Origin: Oscillospiraceae bacterium
Lineage (GTDB): Bacteria > Bacillota > Clostridia > Oscillospirales > SIG627
Direction: 5' to 3'
Length of the DNA: 49,120 bases
NCBI GenBank assembly: GCA_015063985.1
Contig: SVTC01000017.1
Span: 1-49,120 of the forward strand
A program made the translations under genes and the position numbers. This document shows positions 7,389 through 15,269 of the stretch, piece after piece; the stretch's first letter is position 1; the number at the start of each line of letters is the position of its first letter. The notes below the pieces were generated by a model that worked only from the letters and a program-made list of their open reading frames with translations, was not told the origin of the DNA and did not search any database.

Positions 7389-8588
7389 TTACCAGGTTAT
7401 TTCCAATACAACAGGCTCGCTTGAGAGCTCGTCGGCGGGAATTCCCGTAATATGAAGATACTTATCTATACACATACCGCTGTTCCCGTTATAATACTCA
7501 GGCAGATATTCGATCTTAAATTCGAGCTGCTTACCGTTATTTAAAAGTCTTACAGACTTGGGACAGGTAGGATATTTTCTAAGATTAACGGCCGAGGAAA
7601 TTACTCCGTCGTAAAAATGCAGGTAGGTCTTGTTACCCTTTTTCGTAGCCACGCATTTACTGCCCCGCGATTCATAGTTAAAGGGGTCTGCTTCTACGTC
7701 CTCAAGGCAATTCTCCATTCGGTTATACCAATCGCCTATCAAACGGATCCTTTCGGCGTAATTTTCGGTTATCTCGCCTTGGGCAGAGGGCCCGACGTTA
7801 AGAAGATAGCTTCCGCCTAAGCACATAATACGGTGAATGGCGCAGGTCAGATGCCTGAGAGAGTAAAAATCAGGATCTGCTCTGTAGCCCCAGCTCTGTT
7901 GATCCACAGAGTTGCAAGCCTCCGTCATACGCGCAAAGGGAGCATCGCCCAATGCCTTATATTCCCGCTCGGGGGTGGAAAAGTCCCCCTTGCTCCAGCC
8001 TCTGTCGTTTATTAATATATCGGGTTGAAGCTTGCGGGCAAGCTCGTTTAACGAAGGATCCTCGATCTTTGGAGGAATATCCCAATAAAGAGTGTATATA
8101 GGACCGTAATTTGTAAGCAATTCGGTGATCTGATCCCTTATGTACTCGCGGTAGCGCAAGGTATCTACGTCGTCCCTCTGCACGCTCCTCCACTGATGGG
8201 AGGATTGAGGATTGAAGCCGTAGTGATGATGCCAATCGGGATTTGAATAATAAAGAGAAAGAAGCATACCGTGCTTTCGGCAAGCATCGCTGAGCATTTT
8301 AAGAACGTCCTTGCCGTAGGGAGTGTTCATAACGTTGTAGTCTGTATATTTTGTGTCCCACATACAAAAGCCATCGTGATGCTTCGTTGTAAAGCAGATA
8401 TATTTCATACCTGCCGACTTTGCCAAAAGCACCCATTTTTCAGGATCGTATTTTACGGGATCGAATTTTTTCGCAAGACTCTCGTACTCGGCTCTGTCCA
8501 TATCAAAGCGCACGAATGCCTGATCCTGGATCTCTGTAAGGGCATATAACCCCCAATGTATGAACATTCCAAACTTGTTATTTGCCAT
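7389..8588 (-). CDS. Alpha-L-fucosidase, GH29, cytoplasmic
   Basis: A 399-residue GH29 enzyme that hydrolyses terminal alpha-L-fucose. Hallmarks: FGMFIHWG (6-13), FTTKHHDGFCMWD (66-78), LYYSNPDWHH (112-121), LYWD with the probable nucleophile Asp170, and LLNVGPSAQGE. A C-terminal beta domain follows from about residue 300. The protein begins almost directly at the catalytic barrel with no signal peptide, so it should act in the cytoplasm on imported fucosylated oligosaccharides. It lies 14 bp after the PHP gene with a GGAGG ribosome site and is co-transcribed with it. The acid/base residue cannot be placed with confidence. Confidence 0.92.
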   Translation of the reverse strand: MANNKFGMFIHWGLYALTEIQDQAFVRFDMDRAEYESLAKKFDPVKYDPEKWVLLAKSAGMKYICFTTKHHDGFCMWDTKYTDYNVMNTPYGKDVLKMLSDACRKHGMLLSLYYSNPDWHHHYGFNPQSSHQWRSVQRDDVDTLRYREYIRDQITELLTNYGPIYTLYWDIPPKIEDPSLNELARKLQPDILINDRGWSKGDFSTPEREYKALGDAPFARMTEACNSVDQQSWGYRADPDFYSLRHLTCAIHRIMCLGGSYLLNVGPSAQGEITENYAERIRLIGDWYNRMENCLEDVEADPFNYESRGSKCVATKKGNKTYLHFYDGVISSAVNLRKYPTCPKSVRLLNNGKQLEFKIEYLPEYYNGNSGMCIDKYLHITGIPADELSSEPVVLEITW

Positions 8589-8602
8589 AATAGCCTCCGT
8601 AA

Positions 8603-9445
8603 TTATCTGCCGCTTATCTTTTTCAGTGCCTCGAAGAATGAATACGGAACCTCCAGATCCCCCATTCCCCTCCCAAGAGATATGTGGGGCTTAACGGTAC
8701 CGTGAAAATCACTGCCGCCGCTTTCAAGAAGACCGAAGCTTTTGCAAATATCCGAAGCTCGCTTTTGAGTGCTGTGATCGTAGGATGAGTACCTGGTTTC
8801 CATAGCCGCAAGCCCCGATTTCTTGGCGATGGGCAAAAGCCCCGCAAGCTCTGCTTCACTAAGATCGATCATAGGATGAGCAAGCACGGGAACAGCACCG
8901 ATAGATCGAAGGTAAGTGATCATTTCAAAAATGTCAAGACGCATAGCGGGAGAGTAATAGCCATTCTCGGGCTTCAAGAGAGTGGAAAAAGCTCTTTTCA
9001 CACTGTCAACGTACCCTTTTACAACCAGAGCCGCTGCAAAATGGGCACGGTTTATCCTGCAATTCGGGTGGTGTCTTTTTAACTCATCATAACTGATATC
9101 ATAACCTGCCGCGGTAAGTCTTTGGGCTAACTCAATATTACTGCGTTCCTTGTCGAGGTTGACCTCCTCAAGCCTTTTTGCGATATCATCAAAGCAGCCA
9201 AAAGGAATGAAAAGTCCAAGCAAATGAAGCTCCTTTCCGTTATAGTCAACGGAAAACTCCGCACCGCAGACCGCCTCTATGTTTTTTTCATCTGCCGCAA
9301 TTTTAAACTCTTTTAACCCATTAACAGAATTATGATCCGTAAGAGCAATGGCGCCGAGACCCGCTTTTTCGGCTTCAATAACAAGCTCAAAAGGTGTTAA
9401 CGTTCCATCTGAATAGCATGAATGAGTATGAAGATCGCAAAGCAA
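8603..9445 (-). CDS. PHP-domain phosphoesterase (TrpH/YciV-like)
   Basis: A PHP-fold metal-dependent phosphoesterase of about 280 residues. The HxH motif DLHTHSCYSDGTL at the N-terminus, LTDHNS and the C-terminal GGSDFHG segment supply metal ligands. Relatives hydrolyse 3',5'-nucleoside bisphosphates (RNase AM) or other phosphate esters. Two starts are possible: GTG at 9454, which would overlap the G-rich ribosome site, or TTG at 9445, which has AGGGGGTG at the right distance; I prefer the TTG. It is the first gene of a two-gene operon with the fucosidase. A role in sugar-phosphate metabolism is a guess from context. Confidence 0.85.
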   Translation of the reverse strand: MLCDLHTHSCYSDGTLTPFELVIEAEKAGLGAIALTDHNSVNGLKEFKIAADEKNIEAVCGAEFSVDYNGKELHLLGLFIPFGCFDDIAKRLEEVNLDKERSNIELAQRLTAAGYDISYDELKRHHPNCRINRAHFAAALVVKGYVDSVKRAFSTLLKPENGYYSPAMRLDIFEMITYLRSIGAVPVLAHPMIDLSEAELAGLLPIAKKSGLAAMETRYSSYDHSTQKRASDICKSFGLLESGGSDFHGTVKPHISLGRGMGDLEVPYSFFEALKKISGR

Positions 9446-9476
9446 GTACTTCACCCCCTTTTAATAAATATATCCT

Positions 9477-9505
9477 ATTATAACACATTTTTTTATAAAG
9501 GTAAA
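9477..9505 (-). promoter_or_regulatory. Promoter of the PHP/fucosidase operon
   Basis: On the minus strand TTTACC, 17 bp, TATAAT, about 30 bp upstream of the PHP start and downstream of the terminator at 9525-9559. Confidence 0.7.
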
Positions 9506-9524
9506 TAGAAACCACCCGAATCAC

Positions 9525-9559
9525 AAAAAAATATTCCCCGACCGTGAAGGATCGGGGAA
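9525..9559 (-). terminator. Terminator after the deacetylase gene
   Basis: On the minus strand an 8-bp stem TTCCCCGA/TCGGGGAA (arms 9534-9541 and 9552-9559) is followed by ATATTTTTTT. It separates the AAC(3)-deacetylase operon from the PHP-fucosidase operon. Confidence 0.85.
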
Positions 9560-9564
9560 AACGA

Positions 9565-10275
9565 TCAAAGCAATACCTCTTTATTGGTGCCGTAGAAGAA
9601 ATCCTCTCTCTTGGAGAGATACTCAAAAAGCTCCTCGAGACGGATCCAATACCGGGGATCATAATCCATTTCATAGGAATGGCCCCATACGTAATAGATC
9701 TTAGGCGACTCGGTCTTCATTTCCGCAAACTCCCTTGCCTGAGCCATAAGACCGTCAAAGCCGCTTATATGATAAGCGTTGGGCTTAAAACGGTAAAGAT
9801 CGCTCTGAGGCTCAAAGGAAGAGGTAAGATCTGTAGTTCTTGCATATTTTATGCCCGTGCGAGTACGAATGAGCTCAGCTACTCTGTCATCATACAAGGG
9901 TCCGCCGCCTCCGGGGTAAGCCATTCCGACAACCTCGTAGCCGCAGAGCTCACTGAGAGCCATTCTGTCCTCCTCCACCTGACGAATCACCTCGTCATCC
10001 TCCTGGCGGGGCAAAGCGGGATGGGTAAGGGTATGAGCCGCCACCTCGTGATCGCCGTAGACCTTTACAAGATCCTTGGCGGCAAATCTGTAATGGGAGA
10101 TCCTGAGACCCTCTCTCATCAAGATCCCGCCTCTTCCAAGACAGCCGGAGTTGATATTGAAGGTGCATTTGAGACCGTATTTATCCAAAAGCTCCACCAA
10201 ACGGATATCCTGACATACTCCGTCGTCATAGCTGAAGGTAACGGCCTTAAGCTTTTTACTTTCTTTAAAATTCAT
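9565..10275 (-). CDS. Polysaccharide deacetylase (NodB homology)-family protein
   Basis: A 236-residue NodB-fold protein. The metal-site Asp pair is in TFSYDDG, the metal histidines in HTLTH, and AYPGGGG corresponds to motif 3. Family members remove N- or O-acetyl groups from GlcNAc-type polymers, usually outside the cell; this one has no signal peptide, so a cytoplasmic substrate is suggested. An in-frame GTG at 10287 overlaps the upstream stop; the ATG at 10275 has AAGGTG 9 bp upstream and is chosen. It is coupled to the AAC(3)-like gene, so the pair combines an acetyltransferase with a predicted deacetylase. Confidence 0.85.
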   Translation of the reverse strand: MNFKESKKLKAVTFSYDDGVCQDIRLVELLDKYGLKCTFNINSGCLGRGGILMREGLRISHYRFAAKDLVKVYGDHEVAAHTLTHPALPRQEDDEVIRQVEEDRMALSELCGYEVVGMAYPGGGGPLYDDRVAELIRTRTGIKYARTTDLTSSFEPQSDLYRFKPNAYHISGFDGLMAQAREFAEMKTESPKIYYVWGHSYEMDYDPRYWIRLEELFEYLSKREDFFYGTNKEVLL

Positions 10276-10283
10276 TTTATCAC

Positions 10284-11033
10284 TCACCTTTTCATAGATT
10301 TTACAAAGAATAAAGGATCATTTTTAAGTGCGGCAAGCGCCTTTTCCCACATTTGATCCACGTCAAGCAAAAAGGAGGTCGCCTCAAGCACTTTAAATTC
10401 AGCTATATCCATAAGCTCGGCTATTCGTTTATAATTTTGGTAAAAGCCGTTTTCCTCAATATAGTGATAGCGGTATGCCCTCTTAACCGGTGGAAGATCG
10501 GGACAAGAAAGAGTGTATTCTCTCTCATCGGAGCTTAGAACGTAATCCACTCCCGCCTCCTCTTCAATAGCGTGAAACGAGGTATTTGGACTAAGGGTAC
10601 AACCCAGCATTAAGAGCTTTGCGTTTTTCCCTCTTAAAAGAGAAAAGGGAGAAAGCCTTCCTGCGGGAGTAAATGACTGCGAGTGGTATTCGGTAAGCTC
10701 CCGTGCCAATTTACCGTACGCACAAACGGAATGAGTCGGGTGAATACTCCTTATCACTCCTTCCCTTTTCCTGAAGGTCTCGGGTATCTTACCTATACAT
10801 ACCGGAGTATTCAAAAGATCGAAATAATAATCGGGAGCGCAAACGTTATCGTAGCTTAATGCGGGGATAAGAAGTGTTCCTTCCTCACCCAGACAAGCTA
10901 TCAAGCTATCTATTACAGAATCGGCTCCGCCTTCAATATAGCCTAAAGCCTTAAGAGAGCTGTGTACAAGAAGAATATCCGAGCTTTTTACACCTTGAGC
11001 TCTCAAAGCATTAACAAGATCACAATTTATCAT
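10284..11033 (-). CDS. AAC(3)-family N-acetyltransferase (antibiotic_NAT fold)
   Basis: A 249-residue protein of the aminoglycoside 3-N-acetyltransferase family. Typical segments are LLVHSSLKALGYIEGGADSV (41-residue N-terminal block), GTLLIPALSY, IHPTHSVCAYG with the conserved His, and LMLGCTLSPNTSFHAIEE. Many chromosomal members acetylate natural amino sugars or unknown amines and give no resistance; membership alone does not make this a resistance gene. It overlaps or abuts the deacetylase gene and sits in a glycan region, so an amino-sugar substrate is plausible. It has its own promoter at 11063-11091. Confidence 0.85.
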   Translation of the reverse strand: MINCDLVNALRAQGVKSSDILLVHSSLKALGYIEGGADSVIDSLIACLGEEGTLLIPALSYDNVCAPDYYFDLLNTPVCIGKIPETFRKREGVIRSIHPTHSVCAYGKLARELTEYHSQSFTPAGRLSPFSLLRGKNAKLLMLGCTLSPNTSFHAIEEEAGVDYVLSSDEREYTLSCPDLPPVKRAYRYHYIEENGFYQNYKRIAELMDIAEFKVLEATSFLLDVDQMWEKALAALKNDPLFFVKSMKR

Positions 11034-11062
11034 AATTTAACATCCCAATCGTTTCTGTTGCA

Positions 11063-11091
11063 ATAATACCACAAGATAAGAATAAAATCAA
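11063..11091 (-). promoter_or_regulatory. Promoter of the AAC(3)/deacetylase operon
   Basis: On the minus strand TTGATT, 17 bp, TATTAT. Divergent to the strong promoter at 11134-11162. Confidence 0.65.
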
Positions 11092-11133
11092 TCCCCCAAG
11101 CTATATTTCAGGCAAAAAAACTTTCGTTTTTCC

Positions 11134-11162
11134 TTGACAACAATACTCAATTAATGTATAAT
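11134..11162 (+). promoter_or_regulatory. Perfect consensus promoter of the EEP-family gene
   Basis: TTGACA, 17 bp, TATAAT: exact sigma-A consensus in both hexamers, which implies strong constitutive transcription unless repressed. Confidence 0.85.
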
Positions 11163-11218
11163 CAGGTAAAAATATGCCAAAAACCATTGGCTCACGTGAA
11201 ACAAAAGGAGAAGAAGGT

Positions 11219-11929
11219 ATGAAACTTAAAATAATGACCTACAACGTCCAACATTTTCAAAACTACATAACAAACGTTATTGACTTCGATGAGGTTGCAA
11301 AGGTCGTTAAAAAATACGATCCCGACGTTATAGCCTTTAACGAGGTCCGCGGCTTTGCCAACACCGATGACTACCTGGAGCAAACCGACATTATGCAGGA
11401 AAAGCTTGGCTATCCTTACAAATATTTTGCAGAAGCTATAAGATTCAAGAACAGATATCCTTACGGAAATGCCATACTTTCAAAATACCCAATCGAGGTT
11501 GAGAATATCAAGATCCCCGATCCCGAATTCAAGCTGAATCTCAAGGGCTATTACGAGACACGCTGTATAATTAAAGCAAAGGTACTCGCCCCCACCGAGT
11601 TTACCGTTATGGCAAGCCATTTCGGTCTTAATGCAGACGAGCATATGAATGCGGTCACCACAATGATAAAGAATATGCCCGAAGAAAAATGCGTTGTTAT
11701 GGGCGACTTCAATATGACTCCCTCTCATCCCATTATCCCAGGGCTTCTGCAAAGACTTAACGATACGGTAGAGAAGATAGAGGGCTCCATTCTTTCCTTC
11801 CCCTCCGATAACCCCACTATAAAAATTGACTATATTCTGACCTCAAAGGACATCATCTGCGAGTATGCCGACATCCCCGCAGAGACCGCCAGCGATCACA
11901 GACCCTATTTTGCAATTCTTGAAATATAA
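11219..11929 (+). CDS. Endonuclease/exonuclease/phosphatase-family hydrolase
   Basis: A 236-residue EEP-fold enzyme. The motifs are MTYNVQH near the start, FNEVRG carrying the metal-binding Glu, MGDFNMTP with Asp and Asn, KIDYILTS, and ASDHRPYF with the catalytic His close to the C-terminus. The family covers DNases, sphingomyelinase-like and sugar- or inositol-phosphate phosphatases; specificity cannot be told. No signal peptide is present. The chosen ATG has AAAGGAG 8 bp upstream; an in-frame ATG at 11174 lies right at the expected transcription start and is rejected. Single-gene unit with a consensus promoter and a terminator. Confidence 0.87.
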   Translation: MKLKIMTYNVQHFQNYITNVIDFDEVAKVVKKYDPDVIAFNEVRGFANTDDYLEQTDIMQEKLGYPYKYFAEAIRFKNRYPYGNAILSKYPIEVENIKIPDPEFKLNLKGYYETRCIIKAKVLAPTEFTVMASHFGLNADEHMNAVTTMIKNMPEEKCVVMGDFNMTPSHPIIPGLLQRLNDTVEKIEGSILSFPSDNPTIKIDYILTSKDIICEYADIPAETASDHRPYFAILEI

Positions 11930-11947
11930 AATCACGCCTGCCTAAAG

Positions 11948-11984
11948 GGAGACACTTCGTAAAGAAGTTGTCTCCGCTTTTTTT
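11948..11984 (+). terminator. Terminator of the EEP-family gene
   Basis: A 7-bp GGAGACA/TGTCTCC stem with a second pairing region inside the loop (CTTC/GAAG) and a T7 run on the plus strand. Confidence 0.85.
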
Positions 11985-12127
11985 ATACAAAAAGAAAATG
12001 CCACTTTCGGTTTTTGAAAGTGTCATAGCGGGTTACGTACTTTGAATATCACCTATTCCGCAGAGGAACGGGTATCATTGAGGCACGCTCCGTAAGGATG
12101 TGTGCCTCAATCTGCAGGCATTTTTAT
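11985..12127. other. Non-coding gap with two further hairpins
   Basis: No gene is seen between the EEP terminator and sfsA. Two inverted repeats are present: CACTTTC/GAAAGTG (12003-12022) and GAGGCAC/GTGCCTC (12080-12108). The right part can refold on the plus strand as TGCCT/AGGCA followed by T5 (12103-12125). None is a classic terminator for sfsA on the minus strand. Purpose unknown. Confidence 0.4.
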
Positions 12128-12820
12128 TCAGAACAAAAGCTTTACCTCTTTTGATATTTCCATACTGTCGGGTGTCACGTTGCACTCGTAACAAAGCACC
12201 TTAACTCCCCGCGCTCTCACCTCTTTGAGGGCATCGGCAAAGTCCTTATGGAGTTCGGCGGCAGGTCTGAAGCCTCGACAGCCCCCGAATTGAACAACAA
12301 ACACAACGAATGTCTCGTATCCGTCATCAAGTGCGGCGGCAAGCTCCTTTAAATGCTTTATTCCCCTTAAGGTGGGTGCATCGGGAAAGGAGGCAATTCC
12401 GTCGTTTTCCAAGGTTACTCCCTTGACCTCAACGAAAGCCTTTTTATCGCCGTACTCAATATAGAAATCAAAGCGAGAGTCGCCGTAGGTCCTTTCCGCA
12501 AGCACCTTACATCCCCTTTGATAAATCCCTCCATCCTTCAGCCATTGATAAACGGCAAGGTTGGGGGCAAAGGAGTCCATATTTATAAGGATATTACCGC
12601 GAGACGTCCTCTTTTCCACCGCAACAAGATCGTAGGGAGTACTGCGCTTCTCATTCTCCCCCGGAACAAGATATACCTTCGCCCCTTCAAGCAACAGCTC
12701 TCGGCATCTTCCCGTATTTTTTACGTGTACTCTTACAGGCTCTCCGTCAACAAGACAATTTGCAATAAACCTGTTAGGGCGGGATAAAAACACCGCTTCA
12801 CGGACCTTGGGGTATTTCAT
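12128..12820 (-). CDS. sfsA: SfsA, sugar fermentation stimulation protein homolog
   Basis: A 230-residue SfsA-family protein. It has an N-terminal OB-like half (FIANCLVDGEPVRVHVKNTGRC) and a restriction-enzyme-like nuclease half with DSRFDFYIEY and AFVEVKGVTLENDG, the D-(x)n-ExK pattern, followed by FPDAPTLRG. E. coli SfsA was linked to maltose metabolism; the biochemical role is unsettled, and nucleic-acid binding is suggested by the fold. Its ATG overlaps the stop of the ybaK-type gene upstream by one base. It is the last gene of a four-gene operon. Confidence 0.93.
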   Translation of the reverse strand: MKYPKVREAVFLSRPNRFIANCLVDGEPVRVHVKNTGRCRELLLEGAKVYLVPGENEKRSTPYDLVAVEKRTSRGNILINMDSFAPNLAVYQWLKDGGIYQRGCKVLAERTYGDSRFDFYIEYGDKKAFVEVKGVTLENDGIASFPDAPTLRGIKHLKELAAALDDGYETFVVFVVQFGGCRGFRPAAELHKDFADALKEVRARGVKVLCYECNVTPDSMEISKEVKLLF

Positions 12821-13347
12821 TAAAGCTTTACCTTAGTCACCGAATGCTTGCAATGCTTCAAAAATACGTCTCTGATGTCCTTCATTGCAATTTTAAGACT
12901 GGAGGTATTGACGCAAGGGTGGCAACACATATACTCTTGTTTCAAGACGTCCTCGTCGATAAGAAGAGTTACCAAATTATCTACGTCGTTTTTCAAGCTG
13001 AGCACACTGGCGCAACCGGGTACCACTCCCAAAAGCTCCTCCATTTTATCCGCTCCGGCAAAGCTTAGTCTTGCGGAATTAATTTGTTCGGACAGATCCT
13101 TTGTTTTAAAGGGCTTGTCTCCGGGCATCAGCAGAAGATAAAATGCAGTCTGCTGACGGTTTGTCAAAACAAGATTCTTACACATCTTAACGCCGAGGGT
13201 ATCGTCTACGGCCTTGCAATCCTCCATTGTATAGGCGGGCTCGTGGTCTACCCTTTGATATTTTATTCCAAGCTTGTCCAAAAGCTCATAGCAGGAGGCT
13301 TCTCTCTCCTCGCGCTTATCCTTAGGCGCGCCTTCATACACCGTCAT
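12820..13347 (-). CDS. YbaK/ProX-type aminoacyl-tRNA deacylase
   Basis: A 175-residue YbaK/PrdX-like editing domain. Features: KLGIKYQRVDHEPAYTMEDC at the N-terminus, CKNLVLTN with the conserved Lys of the active site, FYLLLMPGDK, and the LGVVPGCASVLSL segment containing the GxxPG loop. Free-standing members hydrolyse mischarged tRNA(Pro), typically Ala-tRNA(Pro) for ProXp-ala or PrdX types. The gene overlaps ygiQ by four bases and sfsA by one, so it is translated in a coupled operon. The closest subtype cannot be fixed from sequence alone. Confidence 0.9.
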   Translation of the reverse strand: MTVYEGAPKDKREEREASCYELLDKLGIKYQRVDHEPAYTMEDCKAVDDTLGVKMCKNLVLTNRQQTAFYLLLMPGDKPFKTKDLSEQINSARLSFAGADKMEELLGVVPGCASVLSLKNDVDNLVTLLIDEDVLKQEYMCCHPCVNTSSLKIAMKDIRDVFLKHCKHSVTKVKL

Positions 13348-15269
13348 TTAACTTTACTCCTATTCTTTTGCTGTTTAATTTGTTTTTTATGCTTGGTAAG
13401 GGAGTTCTTTTTCTTTGGCACTTCCTTAGCTCTTGCAGGTCTTGATACAGCACGCTTTTCAACAGATCCGCTCTCGGGTCTCACAAGACAATCGGCGCCA
13501 AACCCGATAAGATCCTCCCGGCCCGCCTTTTTCAAGACATCTCTGATCAGCTTTGCATTCTCGGGCCTGAAATACTGCAAAAGCGCTCTTTGCGCTTGCT
13601 TGTCCTCGCGGCTCTTGGCAACGAATACCTTTCTGCCGCTGACGGGATCAAGCTCCGTATAGAACATACAGGTGGAGACGGTTCCCGGAGTTGGATAGAA
13701 ATCCTGCACCTGCTCGGGATGGAGCTTTTCGCGCTTTAAAAACACGCTAAGCTCTATGGCATCGTTGATATCACTGCCCGGATGAGAGCTCATAAGATAA
13801 GGCACAAGGTACTGCTTTTTACCCACAGACTCCGTAAGCTCGTAAAATCGCTTTTTAAAGCGGATGTAGCTTTCGATCTTAGGCTTACCCATACAAGACA
13901 ATACCTGAGCCGAGCAATGCTCCGGAGCCACCTTAAGCTGACCGCTGACGTGATGCTTTACAAGCTCCTTAAAAAAGCTCTCGTTTTTATCACAGATAAG
14001 ATAATCAAATCTTATACCGGAGCGGATAAAGACCTTCTTGACCCCCTCGCTGCTGCGCATACTGCGTAAAATATCAAGATACTCACTGTGATCAACTATA
14101 AGATTCTTGCAAGGATTGGGAGCAAGGCATTTTTTATTCTTGCATAAGCCGTGCTCTGCCTGAAGTGCGCAGGACGGTCCTCTGAAATTGGCGGTGGGAC
14201 CGCCGACGTCGTGAATATATCCCTTAAAGCCGTCAAGCTTTGTGATAAGCTCCGCCTCTCTGAGCACACTTTCCTTACTTCTGCAGGTAACGGCTCTTCC
14301 TTGATGGTACTCTATACTGCAAAAATTGCAGGCGCCGTAGCAGCCTCTGTTATGTATGATACCAAATCTTACCTCTTCAATTGCGGGAACACCGCCCAAT
14401 GCCTCGTAGGACGGGTGATAGTTTCTCATATACGGAAGCTCAAATACCTTATCCAGCTCCTCTGTATTCAAAGGAGCCATAGGTGGATTCTGAACTATTT
14501 TTTTATCGCCGTGATACTGAACTATTCCCCTGCCCCTGACAGCATCGTGCTCCTCCTGCTGTATCCTGCAGGACAGTGCATAAGCACGCTTTCCGCCATC
14601 GCTGTCCACGCAGACCTCCTCAAACGAGGGACAAACAACGTAATCCTCGGGGTGCCACTCATCCTTATCGCAAATATAGCAGGTACCGTCTATATGTCTG
14701 ATGTCCTCCGCCTTCCACCCGTCCCTGAGGCAATCTGCTATCTGCACGCATTGCTTTTCTCCCATTCCGAACATTAAAAGATCGGCTTTACTGTCAACAA
14801 GTATTCCCGGAAGAACCTTGTCCTTCCAGTAGTCGTAGTGAGCAAATCTTCTGAGGCTTGCCTCCAGGCCGCCTATGGCAACTGCAAGGTCGGGATACAC
14901 CTTTTTTGCGGTACGGGAATAAACACTGCAGGCTCTGTCGGGTCTGAGCCCCATTTTTCCCCCGGGGGAATAATAATCCTTGGTTCGCCTTCTCTTTGCA
15001 ACGGTGTAGTGGGCAACCATAGAATCAATATTTCCGCCGTTGATAAAAAAGCTAAGCCTTGGCCTGCCGAAGATCTTATAATCCTCCTCGCCCTTCGGTT
15101 GAGATATTATACCGACTCTGTATCCCGCCGCTTCAAGAACACGGCTGATAATAGCAGTTCCAAAGCTGGGGTGATCCACGTAGGCATCCCCCGTGACCAA
15201 GGCTATATCAACACTGTCCCAGCCGCGGGAGAGCATATCCTCTTTTGAAATAGGTAAAAACATTTTCAT
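13344..15269 (-). CDS. YgiQ-family radical SAM protein
   Basis: A 641-residue UPF0313/YgiQ protein. The N-terminal domain (about 1-280) has MLSRGWDSVDIALVTGDAYVDHPS typical of the family. The radical SAM cluster motif RGCYGACNFCS (CxxxCxxC) is near residue 310, and DVGGPTANFRGPSC and the C-terminal YPTPGTVSTCMFYT are also present. The tail (about 600-641) is a Lys/Arg-rich disordered extension. Function is unknown across the family; a methylthiotransferase- or RNA-related role is only inferred from its fold. It follows the FAD dehydrogenase gene directly, whose stop is inside its ribosome site. Confidence 0.92.
   Translation of the reverse strand: MKMFLPISKEDMLSRGWDSVDIALVTGDAYVDHPSFGTAIISRVLEAAGYRVGIISQPKGEEDYKIFGRPRLSFFINGGNIDSMVAHYTVAKRRRTKDYYSPGGKMGLRPDRACSVYSRTAKKVYPDLAVAIGGLEASLRRFAHYDYWKDKVLPGILVDSKADLLMFGMGEKQCVQIADCLRDGWKAEDIRHIDGTCYICDKDEWHPEDYVVCPSFEEVCVDSDGGKRAYALSCRIQQEEHDAVRGRGIVQYHGDKKIVQNPPMAPLNTEELDKVFELPYMRNYHPSYEALGGVPAIEEVRFGIIHNRGCYGACNFCSIEYHQGRAVTCRSKESVLREAELITKLDGFKGYIHDVGGPTANFRGPSCALQAEHGLCKNKKCLAPNPCKNLIVDHSEYLDILRSMRSSEGVKKVFIRSGIRFDYLICDKNESFFKELVKHHVSGQLKVAPEHCSAQVLSCMGKPKIESYIRFKKRFYELTESVGKKQYLVPYLMSSHPGSDINDAIELSVFLKREKLHPEQVQDFYPTPGTVSTCMFYTELDPVSGRKVFVAKSREDKQAQRALLQYFRPENAKLIRDVLKKAGREDLIGFGADCLVRPESGSVEKRAVSRPARAKEVPKKKNSLTKHKKQIKQQKNRSKVK

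Noticed and set aside
10284-11033. Aminoglycoside resistance gene
   Set aside because: Family membership is clear but many chromosomal AAC(3)-like proteins do not modify aminoglycosides, and the setting is a glycan region without mobile elements.
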